64,000 bases of DNA from positions 32,582 to 96,581 of the forward strand of contig NW_014577498.1 in NCBI RefSeq assembly GCF_000485595.1, given 5' to 3'. The notes beneath the pieces were generated by a model. It made no database searches and was not told where the DNA came from. It saw only the letters and a list, made by a program, of their open reading frames with translations. The position numbers and the translations under genes were made by a program. Below are positions 24,999-37,900 of this stretch, in pieces. Every line of letters starts with the position of its first letter. Position 1 is the first letter of the stretch. The DNA comes from Priapulus caudatus (taxonomy: Eukaryota > Priapulida > Priapulimorpha > Priapulimorphida > Priapulidae).

Positions 24999-26177
24999 GC
25001 ACGCACGCACGAACGCACGCACGCACAAATGACAGTTCTACACACCTAGAAGTACAAGTATGCATTACACATTGTCTAAAAACTGAATCACCCCTTACAG
25101 TACGTACGTATAATTGTGCTGCAATTGGAAGATGTCACAGTGTCTAATATTGAAGCACGGAGCTCGAGAAAGTCTGTTATAACTAGTGTGCCGTCGACAG
25201 GCCACGCCATGGATTTCCACGAAGGGAAAAACTGCGGCAGGTGTTGCATCTTATTTTAACTAGATCATATCAGTGACAAACTAGTATCACAGCGGGCGTT
25301 AACACGAAGTGCATAGCTCTAAGTGTCATAATATGTTACAACGATGTATACGGTATACTCGCCTATATCTTTTACGAGTTTTCTCTGTACGTATATCGAA
25401 TTGCTTGTGTCCCATTGTTGCACAACGCTACACTATGACACATTATATCGTGCAAAAGATTTAACCTGCACCTGCGTAGACACATATACACGCAGTGTTG
25501 ACATTATAATATTATTACATGTTTAGAGAAATGAATGTAAAAAACTGTGGATAACGCCTGCTTTTTATCTTTACTTTTAGCGTTTTAAAGTGCTAGCAAA
25601 CAAAAGCTTTTGATGTGCGTTGACTAATGGCAAAACTGTTAACATTCAAGACTTACAACATCTGAAACACAAGATTTACACATCGCGGTCTACTACAATT
25701 GGAAGAATCAATCACAGTTTGTTTAGTAAACCTTTGTGCGCAGCCGCTGACACGCAGTAAATATAAACATCAAGTTCGGGAAAACCGGAAGTTCGGGAAG
25801 CGGTTCGGCAAGTTCGGGAAACGGTTACGAGCAATGCTTGGTGTACAGTGATTAGTGCCATGTGACTATAGTGTTAGCTTGCTTACATAAATGTTCTAAC
25901 TATACCATGCTGGTATTGTACATTGCTCGACTATTTAAAAGGTGGCCTGATTCAGTATAGCTGCATTACATCATCGCTACATATCATAATACATTACCAT
26001 ATATGTACATTTCTGATGTAACGTACGGCAGCTTTGCTAACAGCAATTATATATGGTGCCCATATTAAACGCGTCGTCCAGAAATTGTTGTACCGTTGTG
26101 GAATATATGATTTTCTCCGATAAACCTCAACAAAGAACTTACTTAGCATAGTTAATAAATATTTAACAATATCTCTG

Positions 26178-26221
<44 letters not shown>

Positions 26222-28780
26222 CTCTCGCCAAAAACGTTGTTGCATTGGAATATTACCTTAGAATGCAGTTAGTGACAACCCATTTGTTGGGAGCCAACAA
26301 AGGTTACGAAAAACAACTAATGTGATTCCTGGACTACTTATTTCAACAAAAAGGCACATAGTACCAGGAGTTAATAAAGACAAAACTTGTCTTTATTAAC
26401 TCCTGATAGTACTGAATGGTGGCTATTCTCTGCATTATGATACCGTACCATTTTCCAGTGACTTGGTGTAGAGATATAAACGGAATATAAAACACAAACG
26501 CAACAAAACCCCCAGAGCAAATAATCTCACAACACACTGAAGGTTAATGATCTCTACACGCTAAAAATCAAAATATACCAAAACGCCAATATGTGAATAT
26601 ACTGTAAACTCCATTGTATTAGGTAGTATACCTACTTGCTATTTGCTGTGCAAGTACATTCGGGTATATATGTGTGAGAAACATGTAAATTCTTACTAGG
26701 GTAAGAAAATCTTTCTTTCAACAGTACAATTGAAATCCTTTAGTTTAATGTTTGTCATGTAACTCTGTTATGAATTACTGTCAACAGTAAATGTTTACAA
26801 AATAAATTTAATTTTATAAAAAAAAACATGGAAAACTTTGATGTACATGTCAAGTGCAAATCATTGACTACGAAATAATTATACATTTTGTGGGCGATTT
26901 ATCGAATAACCGATTGATTACAAACCACACAAACACATCACGAAGTGGGTGGTGTAAGGTTTTAACCTTGTTAAAGAAACAAATAGTCAAGCCACAACGA
27001 GCATCAGAAAAAGACGGAATGTCAACACTTGGCAGATGTTACAGAGTACTGAATTTCATACATGCAGGAAAATATTAACCCTTTATCATGAGTCATCCAA
27101 CCACGAAAACGGTTGGAGAAAAAGATGTAATCAGAAAAGTAAACGACAAATAGAGACTGGAAGCCTGTTGTCAGAAACATGATAAGTTGTTATGACTATC
27201 ATTAGTCTAAAATGCCACAACTGTTGCACAACACTTTACTTGAAAATTATGACCTTCTCGACTTATGATGTAATTATTACTTACAAGGTTCCTGACAATA
27301 GCTCTCAGATTGACAAATGGAGAAAGCTCTCTGTTATGCTGTTAACACAACTAAAGCATGCACAAACACAAAGTCAAAACATTTCAATTTTTGCACAATT
27401 TTTTTTTCATAAAAAACTACACGTACACTTATCCTTTCATAATACTGCATGTGCTATGTAGTACAGAGATAAGTAATATATATTGATATCTGAAAATGGC
27501 TTCAGAGTATATTGGCTGAGCATCTGCACCATAATTAAAAACACCTTTCCCAATAGGTTATGAATATGATTAGGTTTACTTTTAGCTGTGTGCTGCCGGA
27601 AATAATAGAAATATATTAGCAAATTAAGGAGTATGAGCAAATACTAACGTGGGTAATAGAATTTCTCATCACGACAACAAAAAACAATTTGACAGCTGTT
27701 CCTTGTGGAACTCATAGTTGTACTATATATAACTGTTATAATGGTTAGATTACATATTGCGGCATACTGAATTACTACTGATTCACATACAGCTTCCTCT
27801 GACCTATTTATTGGAAATAATTTACGTTGGAATGTCCCGTGCCATCCCAAAGTAATCTCTTGTCAATTATGAAGAGAATGGTGTAGGGGCAAACACAATA
27901 GAAAAATTTCATTACAGCCACCTTATCCATTACAACACAAGCACCAAACACTAGTGTAGTGGATTATATTAATTTGACTGGAATGCATGACCAGGTGAAA
28001 GCAGTATTACCAAGCTGTTATGACATTAAAGAAAACATTACTTACAAATCTACATTCACGGTGAAGTAAAAAACATGTTATTATACTCGCAATTAAAACG
28101 GTAATCTAAATATTATTTTAGAAATGTCACGTAGCAACCTTGCACCAAAAGAATCAACTATGACACGATTCTCAGACAGAAAAGAGAGGCCCCGTTTACG
28201 TATTTGTAACAAATGCTGTAGGCTTCAGAAGACCTTTTTTACTATTATTTCAACGTGTAAAAATTCAATAAGCCCCCACCGAGTGCTGTGCTGCCAGCTA
28301 GTAGATAACAGCTTAAACCGTTACTATGACAGATAACACTGTCATTGGTGTACACCTGCAATTTCACCTAAAAATAGAAGACAATGGCAAATATAAAATA
28401 CTTACTATATATTGAATAAGATTAGTATTCAGAAAGTTATAGTGTAGTTCTACACTATGAAGGAATGGCTTAAATAATGTTTGCTTAGTTGGCAGCACCT
28501 GTTGTTTATAGGTGGTACATGTTCTAACCCAGTGGTGCACAGCCATTTCTAACCAACATACATAAAATGGTCAAAACATCATTAATACGTTGAAACCACA
28601 ATGTGTGATCGGTGTAACCAATCTGTACAATTATTTATAGATTCGGTTAATGTTACCTGATTTACCATGCAACATTTATGTGTGACAGACACAGTACTAA
28701 TAATGTGGTGAAGTAAACAAATGAAAGGGAATATAAATAGACTGCTTAAGTTTCGCGTTCACTTCGAATATGTATAGAGG
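24999..28780. other. Intergenic spacer between converging genes
   Basis: AT-rich. Apart from (TA)n at 26180-26218 and the palindrome at 26365-26405 I found no exon, RNA gene or repeat structure. It should contain the 3' UTR of SAP18 at its right end; no AATAAA was seen on the - strand within 200 bp of the SAP18 stop. Confidence 0.45.
26365..26405. mobile_element. 41-bp CAGGAGT palindromic insertion, 7-bp target duplication
   Basis: CAGGAGTTAATAAAGACAA...TTGTCTTTATTAACTCCTG. Exact ATAGTAC at 26358-26364 and 26406-26412. Confidence 0.75.
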
Positions 28781-31700
28781 CTAATAGGGCCTCATGCGAT
28801 CCATTCGATCCATCCGTCTTGGCGGACCACGGGACGGGGGTGTGATAGCAATGCTGAGATAGTCACCAACTTGAAAGCGCTTGGAAGCCAGCGTGACACT
28901 GTCATCCGCCCCTTTCTGTCCTGAACAGGTTGTCCCAATTTCTTTTGTTCTGCGAGAAACCGTATACAATCACAACTGTGTTAGCTGTCGCCTCTATCGC
29001 ACACAGCAACCTAACTACGAAAGACAGTTTGGGAATTTCCCTTGAGTGGTAGATATAAAGGGATCTCTAAAGAGCACTTTTGGTGTTTCCCTTCATTGGG
29101 AGTTAAACAGTAATACCACATAACCTTCATAAAATGGACACCTGTCTCTAAATGACGTTTGCCATTTCCCTTGAATGACTCCTATATACAGGTTTAACTG
29201 TAATTAGTAAGCAGCTAAAGGACAAGTTGTGTATCAATTAAGCATACATACAAAATAAGGATAAAACACGTGACACCACACTTGTATGTGTATACCGCTG
29301 CAGTATCACATAGTTTCTACTAACTATTAATAGCACTAGATGTACTGATCCATCTACCTTCATCTCACTACTATTCATAGAATGTGATATTATTTCATTA
29401 TTAAATAACCAGTCCTGCTAGACTACAACTTTAATATTAACACTGTGGTCACGTATTTTTAGTTGTGAAACATACCTGTATCCAGGCCGTGTCGGATTTG
29501 GGTAGATGATGGCAAAATCAAAGTACGTCCCTTTTCTTCGGGCTTCTGGATTTACTTCCTTTACAAGGCTAGTAAGTTCTTTCAGTGTTGCATCCATCCT
29601 GTTTATTTCAAAATTATTATCATACAGATTATAAGTCTATACACAAAACCACGCCCACTACATAGAATCACATATTCAACTTGGTTAATAAATTTGTAAA
29701 ATTGTGACAAACTTATGCGCATTTGAAGTATATACCTGTTAACATCTATGATACATAACATTCCGATATGACATATATTATATGGTTGATTCAAACTTAG
29801 ATACTTCCAATAAAACACTGAAACCACAATAGTATTAAAACATCCATGCAAGTAAAACACTACAGACTACTATAGACTAGTCTGTTATCAGGTTATGAAA
29901 ACGACAAATGTGCACTTTTGCGTGCTTTTTAATAATTCTTCAGTGCCACAACATGCAAACTTGCACCGCAATCGTTGGTGTAGTGCTAGAAAATAGTGTC
30001 AAAATCAAAAGTCATATTTAAAAACAACTGAATTACCTACCATGTGTATATCTGCAGTTCATTTGACGGAACATTTCCTCGCACATATTCGCCCAGGGGG
30101 TGATGACGGCCAGTGTTGCAAAACACTCTCAGTAACAGTGGACACGTCTAAAACAAACACAGCAAAATTTTAAAAAAAATTATTCAAACATGTTTGCTAT
30201 GAATTCGGTAAGTTTCATATATATATATATATATACTTCGACTATGATTTTAATCCGTGAAGATGCATGTGTCTGAGGCCATTATGTGTGTACTGGAGGA
30301 GATTTTGGGACAGACAGCACCTCTACCTGCTGGTCAAACTCTCCTTAAGTAGAGGAGCAAAACTTTTTAGAGAAATATTTATAAACACTGATTAGGGAAA
30401 GTAAAAAACAGTGCCACAAGGAAAGCAAAGTTCTAAAGGAGGGATGGCTATTTTCTCGAAAGACCGTTTCTAACTCTTGCTAGTTGCTATACAAAACCGT
30501 ATAGTTCGTTCAGGTACCAAACAATGACACAGCTACAGTAACTGTAACAAGTGATAGTGCAATTGAATAAATAAACATTTGGTTGCGCGCTGTGCCTGGG
30601 GCTCATAGGGTCTATGTCCCCCAGGGTACTGCCGGAACGTAACCTGGGTACGGTCCGGTATACCGGAACGTACCCTGGTAACTATCTGATATGGTTAGGG
30701 TTAGGGTTAGGGTTACCGTTAGGGTTACTTAGGGAGTAGGCGTAGGTGACTCCCTAGACTCGTTAGTGGAGTAGGCGAGGTACGGTCCGCCATATTAGAT
30801 AGTACCAGCAGAGCATATAATAATAAATCACGTTGATTTATAATTTTATATGCTCTGGTACCAGGATACGTTCCGACAGTACCCTGGGGGGCATAGACCC
30901 TCTCAGTCTCAGCGTAACTGGGTGCTACTGGGAACTGCTTATTCACCAAGTTATACACTATTTTTGAGGTGAATAAAAACAATGCAATTCAATTAGTGCC
31001 TTTACATCTAGGTCAGTTGGACTAAAATTGGAAATCGACAGACGGTGGATTTTAAGACAAAGCAAATACATGGCAGCACCAACATGCGATTAGCATTTCG
31101 GTTTCAACTGTTTACCTCATGTCGTTTTGGGTTTTCTATGTCTTGATCGAATTATGGTTGCATTCTGGTTATTTATTTTGCCCTCGTTGTGAAATTTACA
31201 GTTTATACAGCAAGCTAATGTTTAAATTATAATAACAAAGCTGGAATACTTCATTGTAACATTGTAAAGTTTAAAGTTAATACCAAACAAGTAAAATAAT
31301 ACAAGATAATATTTTCCTTGAGATATATTTAGTTGCTCAACATACAAACACATTACATGCTCAACGGGCTTATAGCTGTAAAAGATTTTCTAATGGATGG
31401 TTGTCAGGCTGTGTATTAGTTTATCCTAGGGGAACAGCATTTGGGACCCCAGCCTAACCAATTTTCGCAAACATATCTACTATCTAGGTAGAGACATGAA
31501 AACCTAAAAGATTGTTTCTCAGGGTTGATAGATAGATTGTTATTCATATATGCTAGAAAACATGTTCTTTGTCTGCAGGAATTGGAGAAAAAAACCTGCA
31601 TGCAGTGCCCTCTTCGTACAACTCAGGATACCACTGCCACAAAGCTGGTACTATTTTTCAAGTGGGCGGAGCTCCGGGTTAATCTAGCCATAGATATATA

Positions 31701-34700
31701 CAATACATATGTGTTGTATATATCTATGATCTAGCGAATGGCAATCCAATGGCCGCAAAGTCGACGCCGAACAAAACATCAGAAAGTTTCATGTTTTTCA
31801 TGTTTGTCAGTGGACAAATATAGATGTTTAATGCAGCGTTCACACAGTGCCGATTATGGCTCCCGTTTGAGATCAGACAGCGCTACGACACGAAAAGTGA
31901 AAAAGTCGGATTACTATCCTCAATGATCTGGAATGTCCTATCATTGTCTGAACGCAGTCGTATACGTTCGTAACAGAGTCCTACGGATCGGGAATAGTCC
32001 GGAGAGGTCGGCCAAGCACTCCCGACAGTTAGGTGCGTCCCGTAACATTCGGGAAACTCAGCCGATTTTGTCTAGTCGGATTACAATCGTGACTATGTCG
32101 TGACAGATTCTGCTGTATCAGATCAAAATCGTAACAATGTCCTGTGTTGTCTGGACAGTGTCTGGACGGTGTCCTGTGGATCGGGACGCTGTCGTGATGA
32201 GCGGGCATGACCTGGAGAAAATTTTGATTGCCGTTTCTTGCCGATTGAGTCCAGATTGCGTCCAGATCTAACGGATGTCTTCCGTCAGCGTCGGTTCACT
32301 GTCGGGTCACTGTCTGATCTCTGTCGGATCGCATTCGAGAGAATCGGGACGCTGTCGGGAGAGATTTGGTCGTTTTTTACCATGCGAAAGATACAAATCG
32401 GATCAGAATCAGATTGATAACTGGAGAATCGGGACGAATTCGGCTGGAAACGGCTGAATCGGGACGCTTCCTGAACAATATCTGATTGTTGTCGTGATTA
32501 AATAAATGTTTTTACAAATTTTTAATAAAGTTTGAATTTCCCGCCACGAATCACAGGATCTTGATCAGACTTTTGACAAATTTTAATCGGGAATGGTCCT
32601 ATCAAGGACGGCAGTAAAAATCCTGAATGTGTGACTGAGCCTTTAAGCTGAATACGCAAACATGTATCAAAGACAATATTCGAGAATTAGGTATATTTTG
32701 CAAACATCGAAAAAATTCATGATGAATATTTAATAAACATGTGAACTTAGTTTAGTAAACAGCGTATGATTTGAAAGTAGTAAATTGGCGCACCATCCGC
32801 GCACTATTTCGTATCACTATTTTATCAAATTTTCCATGAAATAATGGTCTGATTTTTATTATCTTTGCAACTTTTATAAGTACAAATCGTATTACATAGG
32901 ACAGGAGTAACGGGGCCGCTGTAAAACTTATAGTGAAAAAGCGTAAGAAATTCGTACGGAAATCTGCTTGTGGCAAGAATCGTGTACCGGGGAGAAATAC
33001 TAATTTTTCCGTAAATAGCCGAATGGTAGTAGGGCGCAACTTCGAGATCGCTCGGGTCCATAATACACATGTGTACACACGCATTGTGAACCGTAACCCT
33101 AATCCTAATCTAACCCTAACCCTAAACTAAAAAATAAAAAAATAAAAAAATAAACAGATGGGATTCGAACCAACATAACCAAATACCCTGGTATGTAAAA
33201 TGAGTATTTCTCCCTGGTGCAATAATCTTGTGGGAGTGGTAACAGAGCCTAACTGAGCTAGAGCGACAGCGCCACCTGTCATGGAGTTTGGGGAAAAACT
33301 GGCATTGAAAGAAGACTAATCACCTAATTTTGCACATTTTCCATTATTTGAAACTTCGCATATTTCACATGCTACAACTTCACATCTTATGTTGCTTGTT
33401 GCGCACTTCGTTTATGAAGTGGTAGACCTTGTCATTCACACTAAATCTTTATCAAGAAAGACTTATCTGGCATTTTTTTCTAAGACAAAGGTGAAAATGT
33501 GCCTGAAATTGTTATTTTCGGTATATATTATATATATACATATATATATATATAATATATAACATAATATAATAAATATTATATATTTATATATAATATA
33601 ATAATTATATATATATATAATATCAGAGTGGATAATAGAAGAGTATGACTCGTTTTAACAGCGTTTTGCAATAGTTTTAAACTGGGTAAATAATCTATCA
33701 ATATGTGAATTAATATATTTCAAACTTTATCTTGTTTTCGTCTATGATTCTCCTTAATCATATGACACCACAATTTACCTGAAAAATCGTATGTGTTTCT
33801 TCAAAAAAGTTATTTGAATACCGACACGGTTTCGTCACGTTTTCACGCATGAATGCATCTCTCGACCGAAACTTTCTTATGGGATAGTGTTCTGTTGTCT
33901 ATGACGGTACGCTGGGGGCCGTAAGGGGATCAGCTGCTAGCTAGCTGGCGTTAGCGCGCATTTATTTTTAGCACGCTGGAAAACGCTGCCGCTGAATACA
34001 TTCGATGCCTAATATCCCATACGACCCCCAAAGTTCCGTCATAGACAATAGAACACTAATTCCCATAAGAAAGTTCGGCGGAGAGATGCATTCATGCGTG
34101 AAAACTGTACGAAACCGTGTCGTATCAAATGACTTTTTAGAAGAACACATACGATTTTTCAGGTAAATTGGTGTGTCATATGAATTAAGGGAGAAATCAT
34201 AGACGAAACAAGGTAAAGTTTGAATATATTTATTCACATATTGATAGATTATTTACCGTTGAAAACTATGCAAAACGCTGTTAAAACCGAGTCATACTCT
34301 TCTCTATTTATCCACTCTTGATAATATATATCTCATTCCATCAGCTGCGAAACCGAAAACGATTGTGAAACCCAAAACCGAGCACGAGCTAAAACAGAGC
34401 ACAGGCCAGTTCAAAGGTTACGACTGCTTGTTATCAACAGGCTTTGAAATGAGAGCGCCAACCCATTCGCGTACAGCTGTTTACGTTCCATACGTGCATG
34501 CCGTACGTGGGAGCTCAACAGTTCGAGACGCAGGAATCTCTACATATTTCCACCAGAGAATAACCGAAAAACATTGTTTATCAAGAGGTTTTCAAATGAA
34601 AAGTCCACCCATTCGTACATGCTGTTATAATAACTTTTTGTCATTTACACCATATTACTATTATGTTCCAGTGGTTCTAAGTTGGGTTGTGCTGTCATAT

Positions 34701-34913
34701 AATATGTCATACGTAAACAGTTTTTCCCATGCTTATTATCTTATTACAATGATTTCTACAATATTCATATTCTGTGCAATGTTATTTGTCGATTTTTACC
34801 AATGTTCCTATTGTGTCCCATTATTAGTAGTATGAATTAGTAGCAAGATTCTACCAGCGCAGCGGTGTACAGCAGTAGTAATATATATATCCTCTCTCTC
34901 CTCTCTCTCTCTC

Positions 34914-34948
<35 letters not shown>

Positions 34949-37900
34949 GTATATATTATATATATACGATGTGGAGTTATAGCAGCATTAATGTAACGCA
35001 GGTGTCTCCCTACGTTGCGCAAACGGGGCGCGCGCGCCCTGTTTGGGAAAACTCCCCCCTGTTTCATCGTGTGGCCCCGTTTAAATTACCTCCGCCCCGT
35101 TAAATTCACCCACAATCAAAGTTTGCCAGCGCGGGAATCGATCGGTCAAGAAGTACATTCGACCAGGACACCCGGCGCGTGTATTTTTACAGTACCACGC
35201 ATGCACTGCAGACAATACACAGTACAAAAGTCACCTGTCCCACAACCCAACACTAACTGTACACCGACTCGGCTATCTATATATACATGCACCCAAATAC
35301 CGTCTATGGTGTGGTGGCGATTCTTACGCATTATATTAGTGGTACGGGGCCCTAGTTTCTCCCCTCCCCCCCCCCTTCCCCTCCCCCTGTCTGAATTTCA
35401 TCCTGGAGGGACGAACCCTGCTACGGATATGACATGAAAACAAATAGAACCCACGAATAGTTTTCGAAAATAGGCTAAAACAGACAAGTAGCTTCGTTTC
35501 AATGCCGTTTTTCGAACTTCCTGTGAACAAAGAACAGGTATACATACTAGTAGATATGAATGCCAAAGACACTGAAGAAGAATATTATAGATTTTCATTT
35601 CCCTACCCCCACATCTGCCAACGAAGAGCCGCAGGCGTCTGGCTCATCTGAAAGGCTACGTGTTGCGCTACGATTATAAACGTAAACTTTCAGTCTGTGC
35701 TGTACCAACATTTGTAGGCGCAGATATGAAGACACGCTAGTTGCAGAACACATCATTATNNNNNNNNNNNNNNNNNNNNNNNNNCCTATACCTTAAGTTA
35801 AGGAGCGAATGTTTCCCCTTCTTTTACACCGCTTGACCTTTGACCTTTGACCCCCAGCTTTGCCATCCCAACTCGTTTTCGGATTACCCCCCCACGTCCC
35901 GAATATCGTGACCGTACGTCGAGCGGTTAAGATTTGTGCCCAACTGTTGACGCACGGACGGACGCACGGACGATCATGCAATTCTACAAGCTGCATCTGA
36001 CTATGTCAGATGAGCTAAAAATGAGGCCTGGGGTCCCAAACTAGGATTGCATACAATAGAGGACACACATGCAGTATTGCAGCAGTAGCTTATGCACTTG
36101 CACTTGCAGCAGTATGTCCTCATTTGTATGTCTTCAGTTGAATAGTGTACAACATGAACCGTGTTTACAATCAGCTGGTGTTGTGTTCGGGATATGCAGC
36201 TGAACACGAAATAATAACTTAAGTCTTTATTAACAAAACAATAATGCTAAATGGCTTAGGCGCCGTGCAAGCCCTGAGATCGGTTTTCTGTCGTGCATTC
36301 CACAACTTCTGTTTAATTACATTAATTATTCGCAGTATCGAATAGTATCGTCACTATCGTGTCAGGTGCAATGTATGTCTTCAGTGTAATAAATTCACGT
36401 TCTAAAAAAGATGTCAACTTAATTTTACAGGAAAACGATTACTGGGTAACTAAATGATTCAATCGTACAATTACTATCTCAATATTGTCGTCTAACGACG
36501 TGGATATTCGTCTGAGCATCAGACACCTGTTCGTATGCGCTATTCGTCCGAGCAGTTGTTGCGCATGCGTTGCGCATGTGGTTATACACCATAGATTAAT
36601 TTTGGTACTATGACACATGTATATAAGATAGCCGAGTCGGTTTAGGGTTAGGGTTAGGGTTAGGGTTAAAGAGTAGGTGTAGTTGGGGTTAAGGTAAGGG
36701 AGTAGGCGACTCCCTAGACCAGCATTATATTACATTTATGTATACAACATGAACAGCGCATGCGCAACAACTGCTCGGACGAATTGTGCATACGAACAGG
36801 TGTCGGATGCTCGAACGAATATCCACGACCTATTTCTAAAATCTTGGAATTCCTCACTATGGTAGTTTAAAACTGCTACAGTAAAACTTACATAAGTCGA
36901 CACTTTTGGGAGCAGCATATTTGCGCTGACATACGTGAAAGTCGCCATTTTGTCGACTTATATATCTAGGGCTACCCTCCCAGGCGCCCATCACCCCTAC
37001 GCAGTCATAAACATGCTCCATACATGACGTCAGTTCGTGCCACATACACAGCAGGCATGAAACAATCGGGTCCGTACATCAATCTTAACCGCTGCTGGCC
37101 ATAACGCACGTACATCGTCTGCACTAGCGGCAAGCGCAGTACACGCTGGATATCTGTAACACCCGCTGTTGATTACACGTTTGGACATTACAGGACATTT
37201 GCGGTGCACGTCTGCCAAATTTTCTTGGAACAATTGCTCAACTAACGTGTACTGTAGCCGGGTATTCTTCTGATAAACTCACTGGCAACCGAATCAAGTG
37301 CGCCCTCCCGCCACCGCATTCGCGCTCAGAGCATATATCTAGGATACTACTATTATACAAATCTAAAATCTATGATAGGCTTTGCTATACCGGTAGTACA
37401 GTAATAAATACAGCCTGTGTACTTTAATGACTTTCGCTAGTATCTATTAACATGTTATCTTTATCATGGAATATGCGTCGAGCTCGAGCGTAGTAGTGGT
37501 GGTGTGGGAAGGGTGGGGGGGGGAGGGTGAGGGGGCAGGGCGAGGGGTGAGGGCGGGGGGAGGTGTGGCGGACGAGAGCGGGTGGAGGGGGCCTCTAATA
37601 GCAAAAGCAGTTCAGTGCCTTTTGTTAAAGTCAACAAATCACGCTTTAACCTCCTCTTTAACAGGGTCAAAAGGTTATCAGACACTTACTCTTCGCACGT
37701 CAGCAGAAAGTACATTTCTGGTGCTGAAACAAACAAGTCTTGCACTCGGTCAGTTAGACCATGTCCTCAGAAAATGTCTGATATCTGACCTTTCCCCTAC
37801 TGCCCTTTGACCTGTGACGTCCAATTTCGCACTGGTGATGGGGTTCCTCCCCATCACACTATACATCAAATATTACGAGCGTAGGTCGAGCCGTTGAGAT

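Noticed and set aside
33155-33274. Functional tRNA gene on the - strand
   Set aside because: Box A and B are good but about 75 nt apart and no cloverleaf with paired acceptor stem can be drawn; SINE-like unit preferred.
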